A stretch of DNA of 64,000 nucleotides. Origin: Flagellimonas algicola (lineage in GTDB: Bacteria > Bacteroidota > Bacteroidia > Flavobacteriales > Flavobacteriaceae). The DNA is taken from the NCBI RefSeq assembly GCF_005937185.1, contig NZ_VCNI01000001.1:988657-1052656 (forward strand), read 5' to 3'. Under the pieces are notes generated by a model. That model searched no databases, had not been told where the DNA came from, and saw only the letters and a program-made list of their open reading frames with translations. A program made the translations under genes and the position numbers. Shown here piece by piece: positions 36,816 through 46,089 of the stretch. Each line of letters opens with the position of its first letter. Position 1 is the first letter of the stretch.

Positions 36816-37735
36816 ATTCCAAGACCTTGATTGCCGTGGTGGGGCCTACTGCCATTGGAAAGACTGCCCTTAGCATACAAATTGCCCAATATTTTGACAC
36901 CGAAATCCTTTCAGCGGATTCACGTCAGTTTTTCAAGGAAATGCGAATCGGTACCGCAGTACCTTCCAAAGACGAACTCAATACCGTCCCCCATCATTTT
37001 ATTCAGCATAAAAGTATTGAGGAACCATATTCTGTGGGTGATTTTGAAGGTGATGCACTAACAAAACTGGAAGAACTTTTTCAATCCAAGGATGTCGCAG
37101 TACTGGTGGGCGGAAGCGGACTTTATGTGGATGCAGTTGTTCAAGGTTTGGATGAATTTCCCAAAGTTGACCCTTCAATTCGAGACCTCTTAAATAAAAA
37201 ATTGGAAACAGAAGGATTGGATGCCTTGCAATCCGAACTCAAGTCCAAAGATGCTAGATATTATCAAATGGTGGATTTAGAGAATCCACATCGTTTAATC
37301 CGTGCGTTGGAAGTTTGCATCGTTTCCGGTAAACCCTACTCCTCCTTTCTTAAACAGAAGAAAGATACCAGGCCTTTTCAAACATTGTATGTAGGAATAC
37401 AGGCAGACCGTGAGCTCATTTACGATCGCATCAATGAGCGTGTTGACCTTATGATGGATCAGGGATTATTGGAAGAAGCAAAAAATCTGTACCCCCATAA
37501 GCAGCTAAATGCGCTTCAAACTGTTGGGTACAGGGAACTTTTTGAGTATTTTGATGGTCAGCTTGAGTTGGATTTTGCCATTTCTGAAATCAAAAAAAAT
37601 ACGCGGAGATTTGCAAAAAGACAGCTTACCTGGTTACGTAAAAATGAAAACATCCTATGGGTGGATTTTGATACGGATTTCAAAGAAGTCTCAAAGAAAA
37701 TCAACATTGAATTAAATAAAACACGCAGTGAGTAA
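36812..37735 (+). CDS. miaA: tRNA dimethylallyltransferase
   Basis: A 307-residue enzyme that adds the dimethylallyl group to A37 of tRNAs reading UNN codons. The P-loop GPTAIGKTALS lies near residue 11 and DSRQFFKEMRIGT follows. LVGGSGLYVDAVVQGLD and the C-terminal RRFAKRQLTWLRKNENILW are all diagnostic. Its start overlaps the channel gene (ATGA) and its end overlaps the gluconokinase GTG start by 8 bases, so translation is coupled on both sides. Confidence 0.97.
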   Translation: MNSKTLIAVVGPTAIGKTALSIQIAQYFDTEILSADSRQFFKEMRIGTAVPSKDELNTVPHHFIQHKSIEEPYSVGDFEGDALTKLEELFQSKDVAVLVGGSGLYVDAVVQGLDEFPKVDPSIRDLLNKKLETEGLDALQSELKSKDARYYQMVDLENPHRLIRALEVCIVSGKPYSSFLKQKKDTRPFQTLYVGIQADRELIYDRINERVDLMMDQGLLEEAKNLYPHKQLNALQTVGYRELFEYFDGQLELDFAISEIKKNTRRFAKRQLTWLRKNENILWVDFDTDFKEVSKKINIELNKTRSE

Positions 37736-38219
37736 GATAACGGTATTAATCGTCATGGGAGTATCCGGAACGGGCAAGTCAACCATTGGCACTATGCTTT
37801 CTGAACAATTGGGAATCCCGTTTTTTGACGGCGACGACTACCATCCAGAAGCCAACGTTAAAAAAATGTCGGCTGGTCGGCCTTTGAATGACCACGACCG
37901 ACAAGGCTGGTTGCTACGATTAAACGAATTGGCCAAAGAATATCAAAGCACTGGAGCGGTTATCGCATGTTCTGCCTTAAAACAAAGTTATAGGGATTTG
38001 CTGAGGCAAGGAATGAACGAAAAACTGGCATTTGTATTTTTGGAAGGCTCTTTTGAATTAATAAAATCTAGGTTGGAGAGCCGTAAAGGGCATTTTATGA
38101 CCTCCACCCTGCTCCAATCCCAATTTGATACCTTGGAGCCTCCCGAGGATGCCATCACGGTATCCATTGCCTTACAGCCCACCGAAATTACTGAACAGGT
38201 TATTAAACAGCTTGAATAA
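37728..38219 (+). CDS. gntK: Gluconokinase
   Basis: A 163-residue P-loop kinase that phosphorylates D-gluconate to 6-phosphogluconate. Walker A is VMGVSGTGKSTIG near residue 9. The family segment FFDGDDYHPEANVKKMSAGRPLNDHDRQGWL is present, along with CSALKQSYRDLLR and the later GHFMTSTLLQSQFDTLEPP. A GTG start overlaps miaA by 8 bases. It is the last gene of the + strand run that starts at 30812. The GntP-like permease of this window is not adjacent. Confidence 0.95.
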   Translation: MSKITVLIVMGVSGTGKSTIGTMLSEQLGIPFFDGDDYHPEANVKKMSAGRPLNDHDRQGWLLRLNELAKEYQSTGAVIACSALKQSYRDLLRQGMNEKLAFVFLEGSFELIKSRLESRKGHFMTSTLLQSQFDTLEPPEDAITVSIALQPTEITEQVIKQLE

Positions 38220-38279
38220 CGCAAGTTCGTTGTAAGAAATGATTATTCTGATATACAATCTCTGTATTTGTGGGAATCT

Positions 38280-38378
38280 GTCACTTCGAGCGCCGTGTCT
38301 GCCGACAGGCAGGCAGTCGAGAAGTCATTGAACCTTAGTTTTTCAAATAGGTCTCGACTGCTCTCGACCCGACACAAA
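38280..38378. repeat. Dispersed-type intergenic repeat
   Basis: Starts CACTTCGAGCGC. It contains TCTGCCGACAGGCAGGC with a CTGCC-GACA-GGCAG hairpin (38301-38314) and then GCAGTCGAGAAGT. A second half reads TCTCGACTGCTCTCGACCC. Related TTCGAG blocks occur at 19690 and 52649. The 276-base gap 38220-38495 holds only this and the terminator of the rprYX unit. Confidence 0.6.
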
Positions 38379-38450
38379 TCGCATTTATCTGTTGGTCAAT
38401 TCAATAATCGCAATTTTACTCGAACTATAATTAAATAGATTTTTTGGCAT

Positions 38451-38475
38451 AAAAAAACCACCCAATTGGGTGGTT
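38451..38475 (-). terminator. Terminator of the rprXY unit
   Basis: On the minus strand AACCACCCAATTGGGTGGTT is a perfect 20-base palindrome (38456-38475) followed by a run of seven T residues (38451-38457 on the + strand is all A). Confidence 0.8.
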
Positions 38476-38495
38476 GATTACATAAGGTGTGTTTT

Positions 38496-39209
38496 CTATT
38501 GATTTTCGGCTTTGACCACCAATCTAAATCCTTCCCCGTGGATATTCAGGATTTCTACCACATCATCGCGCTTCAAATATTTCCTCAGTTTGGCAATATA
38601 TACGTCCATACTACGGGAAGTAAAGTAATTATCGTCCCTCCAGATTTTGGTCAGGGCCAATTCTCTTGGCATTAGGTCATTTTCATGCAACGCAAGCAAA
38701 CGCAATAATTCGTTTTCCTTAGGTGACAGTTTAATAGGTTCTTCTTCCAAATAGGTGAGGAAACGAAGCTTTGAATTCAAATGGAAATTACCAATTTGAA
38801 ATTCAAATTGTTTGCTGTCTGCCAATGTACTGGAAGCCTTTCTCTGAAGTATTGCTTTAAGTTTCATCAATAGCACTTCAGAATCAAATGGTTTATTCAG
38901 ATAATCATCAGCTCCAGCCTTATATCCTTTTAGCACATCTTCTTTCATGGTCTTTGCCGTGAGGAAAATGATTGGAACGTTTTCATTCTTTTCGCGTATT
39001 TCGCGAGCTAGGGTAAATCCATCCTTATAAGGCATCATGACATCCAAAATACACACGTCATAATTGTCCTTTTTGAACTTTTCAAACCCTTCCATTCCAT
39101 TTTTGGCCAATACAACATCAAAGTCGTTCATGGACAAATAATCCTTGAGCACGATCCCAAAATTGGGGTCGTCCTCCACTAAAAGAATTTTCTTTTTCTC
39201 TATCTCCAT
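38496..39209 (-). CDS. rprY: OmpR-family response regulator, RprY-like
   Basis: A 237-residue regulator with an intact receiver. The acidic pair is in LLVEDDPNFG, the phospho-Asp is in VCILDVMMPYKDG near residue 56, and the switch Lys is in LNKPFDSE. The C-terminal winged helix ends NILNIHGEGFRLVV (about residues 130-232). It is the standard RprY-like regulator of Bacteroidota. It lies 5 bases after the kinase gene, which is transcribed first. The symbol is assigned by family resemblance and context. Confidence 0.9.
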   Translation of the reverse strand: MEIEKKKILLVEDDPNFGIVLKDYLSMNDFDVVLAKNGMEGFEKFKKDNYDVCILDVMMPYKDGFTLAREIREKNENVPIIFLTAKTMKEDVLKGYKAGADDYLNKPFDSEVLLMKLKAILQRKASSTLADSKQFEFQIGNFHLNSKLRFLTYLEEEPIKLSPKENELLRLLALHENDLMPRELALTKIWRDDNYFTSRSMDVYIAKLRKYLKRDDVVEILNIHGEGFRLVVKAENQ

Positions 39210-39214
39210 ATTTT

Positions 39215-40801
39215 TTAAATTAAGGGGAGTTTTATATAGAAAGTACTTCCTTTTCCTTTTTCACTTTCTGCATAAACCTCTCCCTGATGATCTTCTATTA
39301 TTCGTTTAACATAGGCCAAACCTAAGCCGTGACCTTTTACGTTGTGTATGTCGCCGGTATGTTCCCGGTAAAACTTCTCAAACACTTTTTTGAGGACCGC
39401 TTTGCTCATTCCTGCACCTTGATCCTGTATTTTGATTATGATGTTGTTCTTTGCCAGTTCTGTATATACATCAATTTTGGGGGATTCTGGTGAATATTTA
39501 ACGGCATTATCCAACATGTTGACAATAACATTGGTGAAATGCGTATCGTTTGCCAGAATTTCCGATCGTTCCGCATCCAAATGTGCATGCACATATCCGC
39601 CTCTATCTGCAACAATCAATTCAATATGGGTGATGGCATCCTCCACAATCTCATGAACGTCCGCCCGATCCTTACTGATGTCCAACTGATTTTTCTCCAA
39701 TTTGGATATCCGAAGTACATTTTCAACCTGAGCGTGCATCCTTTTGTTCTCGTCCTTAATCATCCCCAAGTACCTTAACACCTTGTCCTTGTCCTCAATG
39801 GATTTTGGATTTCGAATGGCTTCTACCGCCAAATTAATGGTTGCTATTGGAGTTTTGAACTCATGGGTCATGTTATTGATGAAATCCGTTTTGATCTCCG
39901 AAATCTGCTTCTGCTTTATCAATTGATAAATGGCACTTGAATAGGCTACCATGATCACCAAGGTGAAAATCAACGATAAGAGTGCCATGCCCATAATGGA
40001 CTGAAACAAAAACTTATTCATGGACGGAAATGTGAGCAGCAATGAAAAACTGGTCTGCCCTTCACTATCCTTAAAAATCCGCGCCTTATACATTTTCGAT
40101 TCCGAAAACTTGAACTTTTTGGACCTTACCTTGGTGGGATAACCCTGACTATACACCCCGTATTCATAATCGATGTCGATGTTTCTATCACCCAATTCCT
40201 GGCCCAACAGCAGTTCCAGCTCTTGGGTACTTACCCGTTTATGAATAGGCTGACTTTTGGCGTATTCCATAAAAACATCCTCCATCGCCAATTTTTCAAT
40301 ACTGGAAAGTCCGCCAATTTTTTCAGCGCGTTGAATAGGTGTTAGACTATAACTTTTCCCATCCAAACCATATTCCTCCCTAAAAACGGCCTTAGTCCGT
40401 TTACTGGTAAAATTGGTAATGGTTGTGGAATCCACATCCCCTTGTAAATTGTTATCAAAGAACGTTGATGATATGTTGTAATCCTCTTCCAAAATTCCAT
40501 GGGAGTAGAAGAGAATCTCATCCGAATTTAAATCTCTATCAACAAACAAAAAATTTCTGAACTGCGTAGTCTTTGGCTGCCCAACACTATCTACCAAGGA
40601 AGCCAAACGATCCGAATAATCCTTCATCTCCCTTTTCTCCACCCTACTCGCTACTCTATCCAGTATATCGGTGACCGTTCTTGAGAATTGCTCCTCCTTG
40701 TCATTTATCGAAGTTCTTATCCAATACACTTGAACAAAAATTATCCCGATAAGGGACAAGCTCATAAGAATGACGAGAAGAACAAATAACTTCTTGTTCA
40801 T
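39215..40801 (-). CDS. rprX: Sensor histidine kinase, RprX-like
   Basis: A 528-residue membrane kinase. TM1 (about residues 5-27, LFVLLVILMSLSLIGIIFVQVYW) and TM2 (about 270-293) flank a ~240-residue periplasmic sensing region. The H-box reads NNMTHEFKTPIATINLA with His near 314. The ATP-binding lobe shows NMLDNAVKYS (N box), DQGAGMS (G1), FEKFYRE (F) and GHGLGLAYV (G2). It is paired with the OmpR-type regulator 5 bases downstream. The stimulus is unknown. Confidence 0.92.
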   Translation of the reverse strand: MNKKLFVLLVILMSLSLIGIIFVQVYWIRTSINDKEEQFSRTVTDILDRVASRVEKREMKDYSDRLASLVDSVGQPKTTQFRNFLFVDRDLNSDEILFYSHGILEEDYNISSTFFDNNLQGDVDSTTITNFTSKRTKAVFREEYGLDGKSYSLTPIQRAEKIGGLSSIEKLAMEDVFMEYAKSQPIHKRVSTQELELLLGQELGDRNIDIDYEYGVYSQGYPTKVRSKKFKFSESKMYKARIFKDSEGQTSFSLLLTFPSMNKFLFQSIMGMALLSLIFTLVIMVAYSSAIYQLIKQKQISEIKTDFINNMTHEFKTPIATINLAVEAIRNPKSIEDKDKVLRYLGMIKDENKRMHAQVENVLRISKLEKNQLDISKDRADVHEIVEDAITHIELIVADRGGYVHAHLDAERSEILANDTHFTNVIVNMLDNAVKYSPESPKIDVYTELAKNNIIIKIQDQGAGMSKAVLKKVFEKFYREHTGDIHNVKGHGLGLAYVKRIIEDHQGEVYAESEKGKGSTFYIKLPLI

Positions 40802-40878
40802 TGGGGTAAAATTAGAAATTTAACATTTAGGCCTTTTATCGTTTAACCTAACCTTAACAAAAATGTTAAAATGATGCT

Positions 40879-41466
40879 TCAATTTGCTTGATTAGCAAGT
40901 GTTTCATGAAGTTTTATCACTTGTCGGCGCGTATTTTCCAAATCCAAATTATCGATTATGAAGTGTGATAAATCTTTCTTTTTATCATCTTCCAGTTGAT
41001 TGCGCATGCGTTCCAAAACCTGTTCTTTTATCGCTTGGTCCCTTCGCATTACACGCTCCAATCTAATTTCATACGGCGCTGACACCAAAATGATGTGATC
41101 GTATTGATCCTGCATCCCATTTTCAAAAATCAAAGCGGTCTCCTGAATCACATATGGGCCTTCCTGTTTTGTAACCCAATGGGCAAAATGCTCCCGTACT
41201 GCCGGATGCACTATCCTATTAAGAGCCTTCAACAGTACTGGCTCGGCAAATACTTTGGAAGCCACAAAAGTTCTGTTCAGATTCCCATCTTCATAGGATG
41301 CCTCTCCCAGCAATTCCACGATAGCCTCTTTTACTTGGGCAGAACTGGTCATCAGATTTCTGGCTTCCACATCTGAGTCATATACGGAAATTCCTAGTGC
41401 CCTAAACATTTCGGCCACTGTGCTTTTGCCGCTCCCGATACCCCCTGTTAGCCCTACAATCCTCAT
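40879..41466 (-). CDS. coaE: Dephospho-CoA kinase
   Basis: A 195-residue P-loop kinase for the last step of CoA synthesis. Walker A is GLTGGIGSGKSTVAEMF at residue 5. The segments ISVYDSDVEARNLM, HPAVREHFAHWV, YVIQETALIFENG and LVSAPYEIRLERVMRRD are typical. Its ATG overlaps the stop of the YbbR gene by 4 bases (ATGA), so the glycosyltransferase, YbbR and CoaE genes form one translationally coupled unit on the minus strand. Confidence 0.96.
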   Translation of the reverse strand: MRIVGLTGGIGSGKSTVAEMFRALGISVYDSDVEARNLMTSSAQVKEAIVELLGEASYEDGNLNRTFVASKVFAEPVLLKALNRIVHPAVREHFAHWVTKQEGPYVIQETALIFENGMQDQYDHIILVSAPYEIRLERVMRRDQAIKEQVLERMRNQLEDDKKKDLSHFIIDNLDLENTRRQVIKLHETLANQAN

Positions 41467-42419
41467 TGCTGTTCCAATACAAAATTAACCTTGTTGACCA
41501 AGAGCCTTAGATCATACACTTTTTCAGGGGTTTCCAGAATTTCCAAGAACAATTCGTTGCTATCGGAATTTCTAAGCTGCCGATAATCCGCAATGACCTT
41601 AATATCAGCAGCGGAAAGTGATTTTAATCGCTCCACGGTTGCCTTGCACAGTACAGAAACGGAGTTCGGAAACGTTTGGATTTGATACCCTTCCGGAAGA
41701 TTGACCACCTTTACCGGCACCTCAAAAACTTCTTCGGAAAACTTCACGACTGCACCGGACACTTCCACCCTATTGGTAGAAAAAATACTGTTGACCAAAT
41801 TTCTGGGAAATATCAAAAGCACTTCCTCTGAAAAATCAGAAGATACCTGTGCCATTTCCAATTTGGAAGTAAAAATATGCCTTATGGTATCGATTTCCTT
41901 TTTTGGCCCTTTGACAGTAACCGTTGCTGGTTTAATGACAGGCGCCCCATCCAAAATAAAGTTTTGTGCGAACTGTACGTCCAGTTGGGCCACTACAGGA
42001 ACCTCCTTAGAGTTTACCTGATATAAGTCCACCGTTAGCTGTCTTCTATCCAAATCCAAAAGTGAAATATTCTGGGACAACTGCTGCTCAATTTGTTTTT
42101 TAAGGGCATCTTCCGAAAGCATATATCTTCCGTTCCGATATTGAACGTCTCCTAAATTTACATTGACCCTTTTGTTCCAAAACTTATAGTAAAGGAACTG
42201 AAATCCACTGGTCCGGAGTTTGGCTTCCATGGTATTAACGGCATTGTTCCCCAGCAGCAAGGTGTCAGGCAAATTCCTATAATTCAAATCAAAATTGACC
42301 CTGGATTCATAGGATTCGGATAGGTTGCTTAAAAACCAAGCAAGGAAGGAACACAGTAAAAAGATGAAAAACACTTTTACTTTTCTTCTATTTAGGCCTT
42401 GCAAGAATTTTTTGACCAC
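41463..42419 (-). CDS. YbbR/CdaR-like domain protein
   Basis: A 318-residue protein with one N-terminal TM helix (VKVFFIFLLCSFLAWFLSNLS, about residues 14-34) and an extracytoplasmic part of repeated YbbR domains (for example KEVPVVAQLDVQFAQNFILDGAPVIKPATVTVKGP). In Firmicutes the relative CdaR regulates a diadenylate cyclase. No such cyclase is adjacent here. The start is GTG, overlapping the glycosyltransferase stop by one base, and the end overlaps coaE by four. Confidence 0.88.
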   Translation of the reverse strand: MVKKFLQGLNRRKVKVFFIFLLCSFLAWFLSNLSESYESRVNFDLNYRNLPDTLLLGNNAVNTMEAKLRTSGFQFLYYKFWNKRVNVNLGDVQYRNGRYMLSEDALKKQIEQQLSQNISLLDLDRRQLTVDLYQVNSKEVPVVAQLDVQFAQNFILDGAPVIKPATVTVKGPKKEIDTIRHIFTSKLEMAQVSSDFSEEVLLIFPRNLVNSIFSTNRVEVSGAVVKFSEEVFEVPVKVVNLPEGYQIQTFPNSVSVLCKATVERLKSLSAADIKVIADYRQLRNSDSNELFLEILETPEKVYDLRLLVNKVNFVLEQQ

Positions 42420-43429
42420 TATGATTTTCTTTTGAAGAACAATTTAGGAAACAGCTCCTCTGGTTCCTTCTTACTAAAATTAAGCAAGATTGTGGATCTA
42501 AGGAAACCCAACCCATATCCTGTGAATTGGGTTAGTACCGCAAAAATGGCATAAAATGCAACCAAAAGATTCTTGTTTTGGACTGCAGCACCCACAAACA
42601 ATAGAGCAAAATAAATACCGTACAACAGTAAGGGCAGGTAAATTTTGACAAAGATCAAAGCAATCGAGGTCATCAGTCCCAACATAAAAAAACTTGGGAA
42701 CCAATAGGTCAGTTTGGCGGTACCAGGATGCCATTGGTTTAAAATGGGCCTTACACTTCCAAATTTATTTACTTGAATATAGAATTTGTTCCAGTCAATC
42801 CTTCGTTTATGGTAGACAAAGGCTTTCGGAAACAATCGGGAATCGAAATCGGCCTTCCAAATTCGAAAGGTCAGGTCTGGATCTTCCCCGGGATGAATCC
42901 TCCCAAACCCTCCCGCTTTTTCAAAAGCGGTTTTGGAAATACCCATATTAAAACTTCGTGGTTGGAATTTACCAACTGATTTCTTTCCTCCACGGATTCC
43001 ACCTGTGGTAAAAATTGAGGTCATTACATAGTTGATGGCTTTCTGAACTGTTGTAAATGACTCGTGTGCCGCATCCGGACCTCCAAAGCAATGTACAAAA
43101 TTGGCTTTGAGCTCTTTTTCAACCTCAACTAGGTATTGGGGAGGCAAAATACAATCAGAATCCAAAATGATAAAGTAATTTCCTTTAGCATTTTGCATTC
43201 CAAAATTTCGGGAATCCCCAGGGCCCGAATTGGGTTTGAAATAGTAGGAAATATTCAGATTATCATTAAATCCTTCCACAATATCATCGGACCTTTCCGA
43301 AGATCCGTCTTCTACAATAACCACCTCAAAGTCATCAGTGAATTCTTGCTCTTGCAAACTTTGAAGTAGTTCGTGCACCTCATCAGGTCTGTTGTAAACC
43401 GGGACTATTATGGAGAAATATAGGTTCAT
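42419..43429 (-). CDS. Family 2 glycosyltransferase with C-terminal TM segments
   Basis: A 336-residue membrane-associated GT-A transferase. The start at MNLYFSIIVPVYNRPDEV is preferred over an upstream ATG four codons earlier. The nucleotide-sugar site shows VVIVEDGSSE and the metal motif IILDSDC near residue 95. GEDPDLTFRIWKADFDSRLFP resembles the catalytic ED loop. About residues 235-320 contain three hydrophobic helices. It probably acts on an envelope glycan or lipid carrier, with unknown sugar. It is the first gene of the unit with ybbR and coaE. Confidence 0.9.
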   Translation of the reverse strand: MNLYFSIIVPVYNRPDEVHELLQSLQEQEFTDDFEVVIVEDGSSERSDDIVEGFNDNLNISYYFKPNSGPGDSRNFGMQNAKGNYFIILDSDCILPPQYLVEVEKELKANFVHCFGGPDAAHESFTTVQKAINYVMTSIFTTGGIRGGKKSVGKFQPRSFNMGISKTAFEKAGGFGRIHPGEDPDLTFRIWKADFDSRLFPKAFVYHKRRIDWNKFYIQVNKFGSVRPILNQWHPGTAKLTYWFPSFFMLGLMTSIALIFVKIYLPLLLYGIYFALLFVGAAVQNKNLLVAFYAIFAVLTQFTGYGLGFLRSTILLNFSKKEPEELFPKLFFKRKS

Positions 43430-43437
43430 CCGTAAAC

Positions 43438-43464
43438 ACAAAAGCCATCCTGAACAAGGATGGC
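43438..43464 (-). terminator. Probable terminator of fabI
   Basis: GCCATCCT (43444-43451) and AGGATGGC (43457-43464) pair around five bases. On the minus strand the stem is followed by TTTTGTG. It lies between fabI and the glycosyltransferase start. Confidence 0.65.
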
Positions 43465-43485
43465 CTCCGCTACCTTATTTTAATA

Positions 43486-44298
43486 TTATTCGCTGAACTC
43501 ATCAATGACTTCTTGGCTCACCCCTGTATTGGAGAAACCACCATCATGGAACAGGTTCTGCATGGTCACTTTCCGGGTTAAATCCGAAAACAGACTGATG
43601 GTATAATCTGCGCAATCCGCTGCTGATGCGTTACCTAAAGGTGACATTTTCTCAGCATAGTTAATAAATCCTCCAAAGCCCTTAACCCCTTGCCCAGCAG
43701 TTGTTGGGGTTGGGGATTGGGATATGGTGTTGACCCTTACCTTCTTCTCTTTTCCGAAGAAATAACCAAAGCTTCTGGCCACAGATTCCAAATAGGCTTT
43801 GTTGTCGGCCATATCATTATAATCTGGGAATGTGCGCTGGGCCGCCATATAAGTCAAGGCTACAATACTTCCCCACTCGTTCATGGCATCCGCCTTAAAC
43901 AAGGTCTGCATTACCTTATGAAACGAAAGTGCGGAAACGTCCCATCCTTTAGTCGTGAAATCGTATTTTTCATCGGTATAGGCACGTCCTTTACGTACAT
44001 TGACAGACATACCTATGGAGTGCAGCACAAAGTCCAATTTACCGCCCAAAATTTCCATGGATTGGCTTACTAAATTCTGCAAATCCTCCTCGCTTGTAGC
44101 ATCTGCTGGAATAATTTCCGAATTGGTCTTTGCAGCAAGTTCTTTGATTTGTCCCATTCGCATGGCGATGGGTGCATTGGTCAGCACAAAGGTTCCGCCT
44201 TCCTCGTGAACACGCTCTGCAGTTTTCCAAGCTATGGAGTTTTCATCCAAGGCTCCAAAAATGATTCCTCGCTTACCTTTTAAAAGATTGTACGCCAT
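43486..44298 (-). CDS. fabI: Enoyl-[acyl-carrier-protein] reductase, NADH-type
   Basis: A 270-residue SDR-fold enzyme for the last reduction of fatty-acid elongation. The family start MAYNLLKGKRGIIFGALDENSIAWKTAE has the atypical nucleotide motif of FabI. LDFVLHSIGMS follows near residue 90. The catalytic Tyr/Lys region reads TYMAAQRTFPDYNDMADNKAYLE, and VRVNTISQSPTPTTAGQGV is the usual loop. A promoter-like box and its own terminator make it monocistronic. Confidence 0.95.
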   Translation of the reverse strand: MAYNLLKGKRGIIFGALDENSIAWKTAERVHEEGGTFVLTNAPIAMRMGQIKELAAKTNSEIIPADATSEEDLQNLVSQSMEILGGKLDFVLHSIGMSVNVRKGRAYTDEKYDFTTKGWDVSALSFHKVMQTLFKADAMNEWGSIVALTYMAAQRTFPDYNDMADNKAYLESVARSFGYFFGKEKKVRVNTISQSPTPTTAGQGVKGFGGFINYAEKMSPLGNASAADCADYTISLFSDLTRKVTMQNLFHDGGFSNTGVSQEVIDEFSE

Positions 44299-44324
44299 TC
44301 TTATTCTATTGTTTGGTTTAGCGG

Positions 44325-44332
44325 CAAAGATA
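44325..44332 (-). promoter_or_regulatory. -7 element of fabI
   Basis: Minus-strand TATCTTTG matches TAnnTTTG, 26 bases before the ATG at 44298. No TTG is found at the expected -33 distance. Confidence 0.5.
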
Positions 44333-44390
44333 TTTATTCTAATTGATTTTTATCCGCTCTTCTCGAAGTTCCCCCAACTGCGGGCATAAG

Positions 44391-46043
44391 CTATTGCAAT
44401 AATTGTTTGGCATGTGCCAAAGCGGAATCGGAAATCGCTTTTCCTCCCAACATTTCTGCCAGCTCCTTTACCCGTTCTTCCTCGTTCAATCTTTTCATTC
44501 GGGTACTGGTACCAGACGCACTCTCCTCTTTGAAAACCTTAAATTGATGGCTCCCCTTGGATGCCACCTGGGGCAAGTGGGTAATGGAAAAGACTTGCAT
44601 GGTTTGGCTCATCTGTTTCATAATCTCTCCCATTCGATTGGATATTTCTCCCGAAACGCCGGTATCTATCTCATCGAACATCATGGTAGGCAATTGTTCA
44701 AATTGCGCCAGTAGGGACTTTATCGTGAGCATGATTCTGGACAATTCACCTCCGGATGCCACTTTCTTCAACTCTCCATATTCCGAACCCTTGTTGGCGG
44801 AGAACAGGAATATGAGGTCATCTTTTCCATTGGATTTAAAGGAATCCGAAGGATGTACCTCTATTTTGAAAGTAGCCGAGGGCATTCCCAATGCATACAA
44901 GTTTTCCTGAAGCGTATGTTTTAGCTTGGGGATGGCCTTATTTCTGGCCTCCGTGATTTTTGCCGCCCAAGTGTCCGCTTTCTTTGCTACCAGCTGCAGC
45001 TCTTGTTCTTTTTCCAAGATATTGGACTCGATATTTTCTACGGCATCTACCTTTGTGCTTAAATCCTCCTTAATGGCAAGAAGTTCTGCAACAGAATTTA
45101 CCTGATGTTTTTTTTGAAGATCATAAAGTAATTGAAGCTGTCCATTAATGGACTCTAAGCGCTCGGGGTTGGCCTCTACCCCGTCCTTTAATACTTCCAA
45201 TTCTCCTGCCACATCGTCCATTTCAATAAATATGGATTGCACCCGTTCGTTTAGCTTGGCATAGGTATCCCCAAAATCCGCTAAATGTTGAAAGCTTCGT
45301 TTTAAATCGGCCAATCTCCCTAATAAGCCCAATTGCTCGTCATTCAGCAGTTGATGTCCTTGTGACAATTGCTCCATGATTTGCTCCACATTGTTCAACT
45401 GCTCATATTCCACCTCCAGCGCTTCTTGCATTCCTTCTTTAAGTGAAGCAGCTTCCAGTTCTTTCAGCAAAAAACTGTTGTAATCGTGTTCTTTATTGGA
45501 GTTGGATTGAAATTCCTGTAGTTCCCTTAATTCCTTGGATACCTTTCTATAGGCCTCCAAATGGGCTCGATATGTATGTAGATTGTCTTGGTTTCCAGCC
45601 AAGGCGTCCACTACCTTAAGTTGAAAGTCATTTTCGGTCAATCGTAGAGTTTGATGCTGTGAATGGACATCCACTAAACGTTCGCCCAATCCTTTTAGGA
45701 TATCCAAGGTAACTGGGGAATCGTTTACAAAGGCTCGGGATTTGCCGCTTGGTAAAATTTCACGCCGTAAAATGGTGTCATGCTCATAATCCAGGTCATG
45801 GGATTGGAAAAAACCCTCCAACCTGTATTTGGATATATCAAATTCAGCCTCAATAATGCACTTCTGTGCTTGGTTTTTTAGGGAGCTTAGGTCCGCCCGT
45901 TTTCCCAACACCAAAGAAAGTCCACCCAATAATATGGATTTTCCCGCTCCTGTTTCGCCTGTTATGGTAGTAAAGCCTTCCGCGAACTGCACGTTCACAT
46001 CATCAATCAAAGCATAGTTCTGAATGGAAAGATTTGTTAGCAA
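44391..46043 (-). CDS. recN: DNA repair protein RecN
   Basis: A 550-residue SMC-like ATPase that helps repair double-strand breaks. The N-terminal Walker A is FTTITGETGAGKSILLGGLSLVLG. The central ~300 residues are coiled coil with a small hinge. The C-terminal half-site carries the signature ASGGELSRIMLTIKSLL and Walker B MMFDEIDTGVSGE. It uses a TTG start (M-LTNLSIQNYALIDDV), and no other start is near. It ends the run bamD-rpoZ-coaBC-DUF4835-recN, 46 bases after DUF4835. Confidence 0.96.
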   Translation of the reverse strand: MLTNLSIQNYALIDDVNVQFAEGFTTITGETGAGKSILLGGLSLVLGKRADLSSLKNQAQKCIIEAEFDISKYRLEGFFQSHDLDYEHDTILRREILPSGKSRAFVNDSPVTLDILKGLGERLVDVHSQHQTLRLTENDFQLKVVDALAGNQDNLHTYRAHLEAYRKVSKELRELQEFQSNSNKEHDYNSFLLKELEAASLKEGMQEALEVEYEQLNNVEQIMEQLSQGHQLLNDEQLGLLGRLADLKRSFQHLADFGDTYAKLNERVQSIFIEMDDVAGELEVLKDGVEANPERLESINGQLQLLYDLQKKHQVNSVAELLAIKEDLSTKVDAVENIESNILEKEQELQLVAKKADTWAAKITEARNKAIPKLKHTLQENLYALGMPSATFKIEVHPSDSFKSNGKDDLIFLFSANKGSEYGELKKVASGGELSRIMLTIKSLLAQFEQLPTMMFDEIDTGVSGEISNRMGEIMKQMSQTMQVFSITHLPQVASKGSHQFKVFKEESASGTSTRMKRLNEEERVKELAEMLGGKAISDSALAHAKQLLQ

Positions 46044-46089
46044 CTTAGCGGATTTTCACCGTAAAGATATAGCTCTTTGGAGAAATGGA

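Noticed and set aside
23022-38219. GntP permease and gluconokinase as one gluconate pathway
   Set aside because: They are 14 kb apart in separate units with other neighbours, so no operon link can be claimed.
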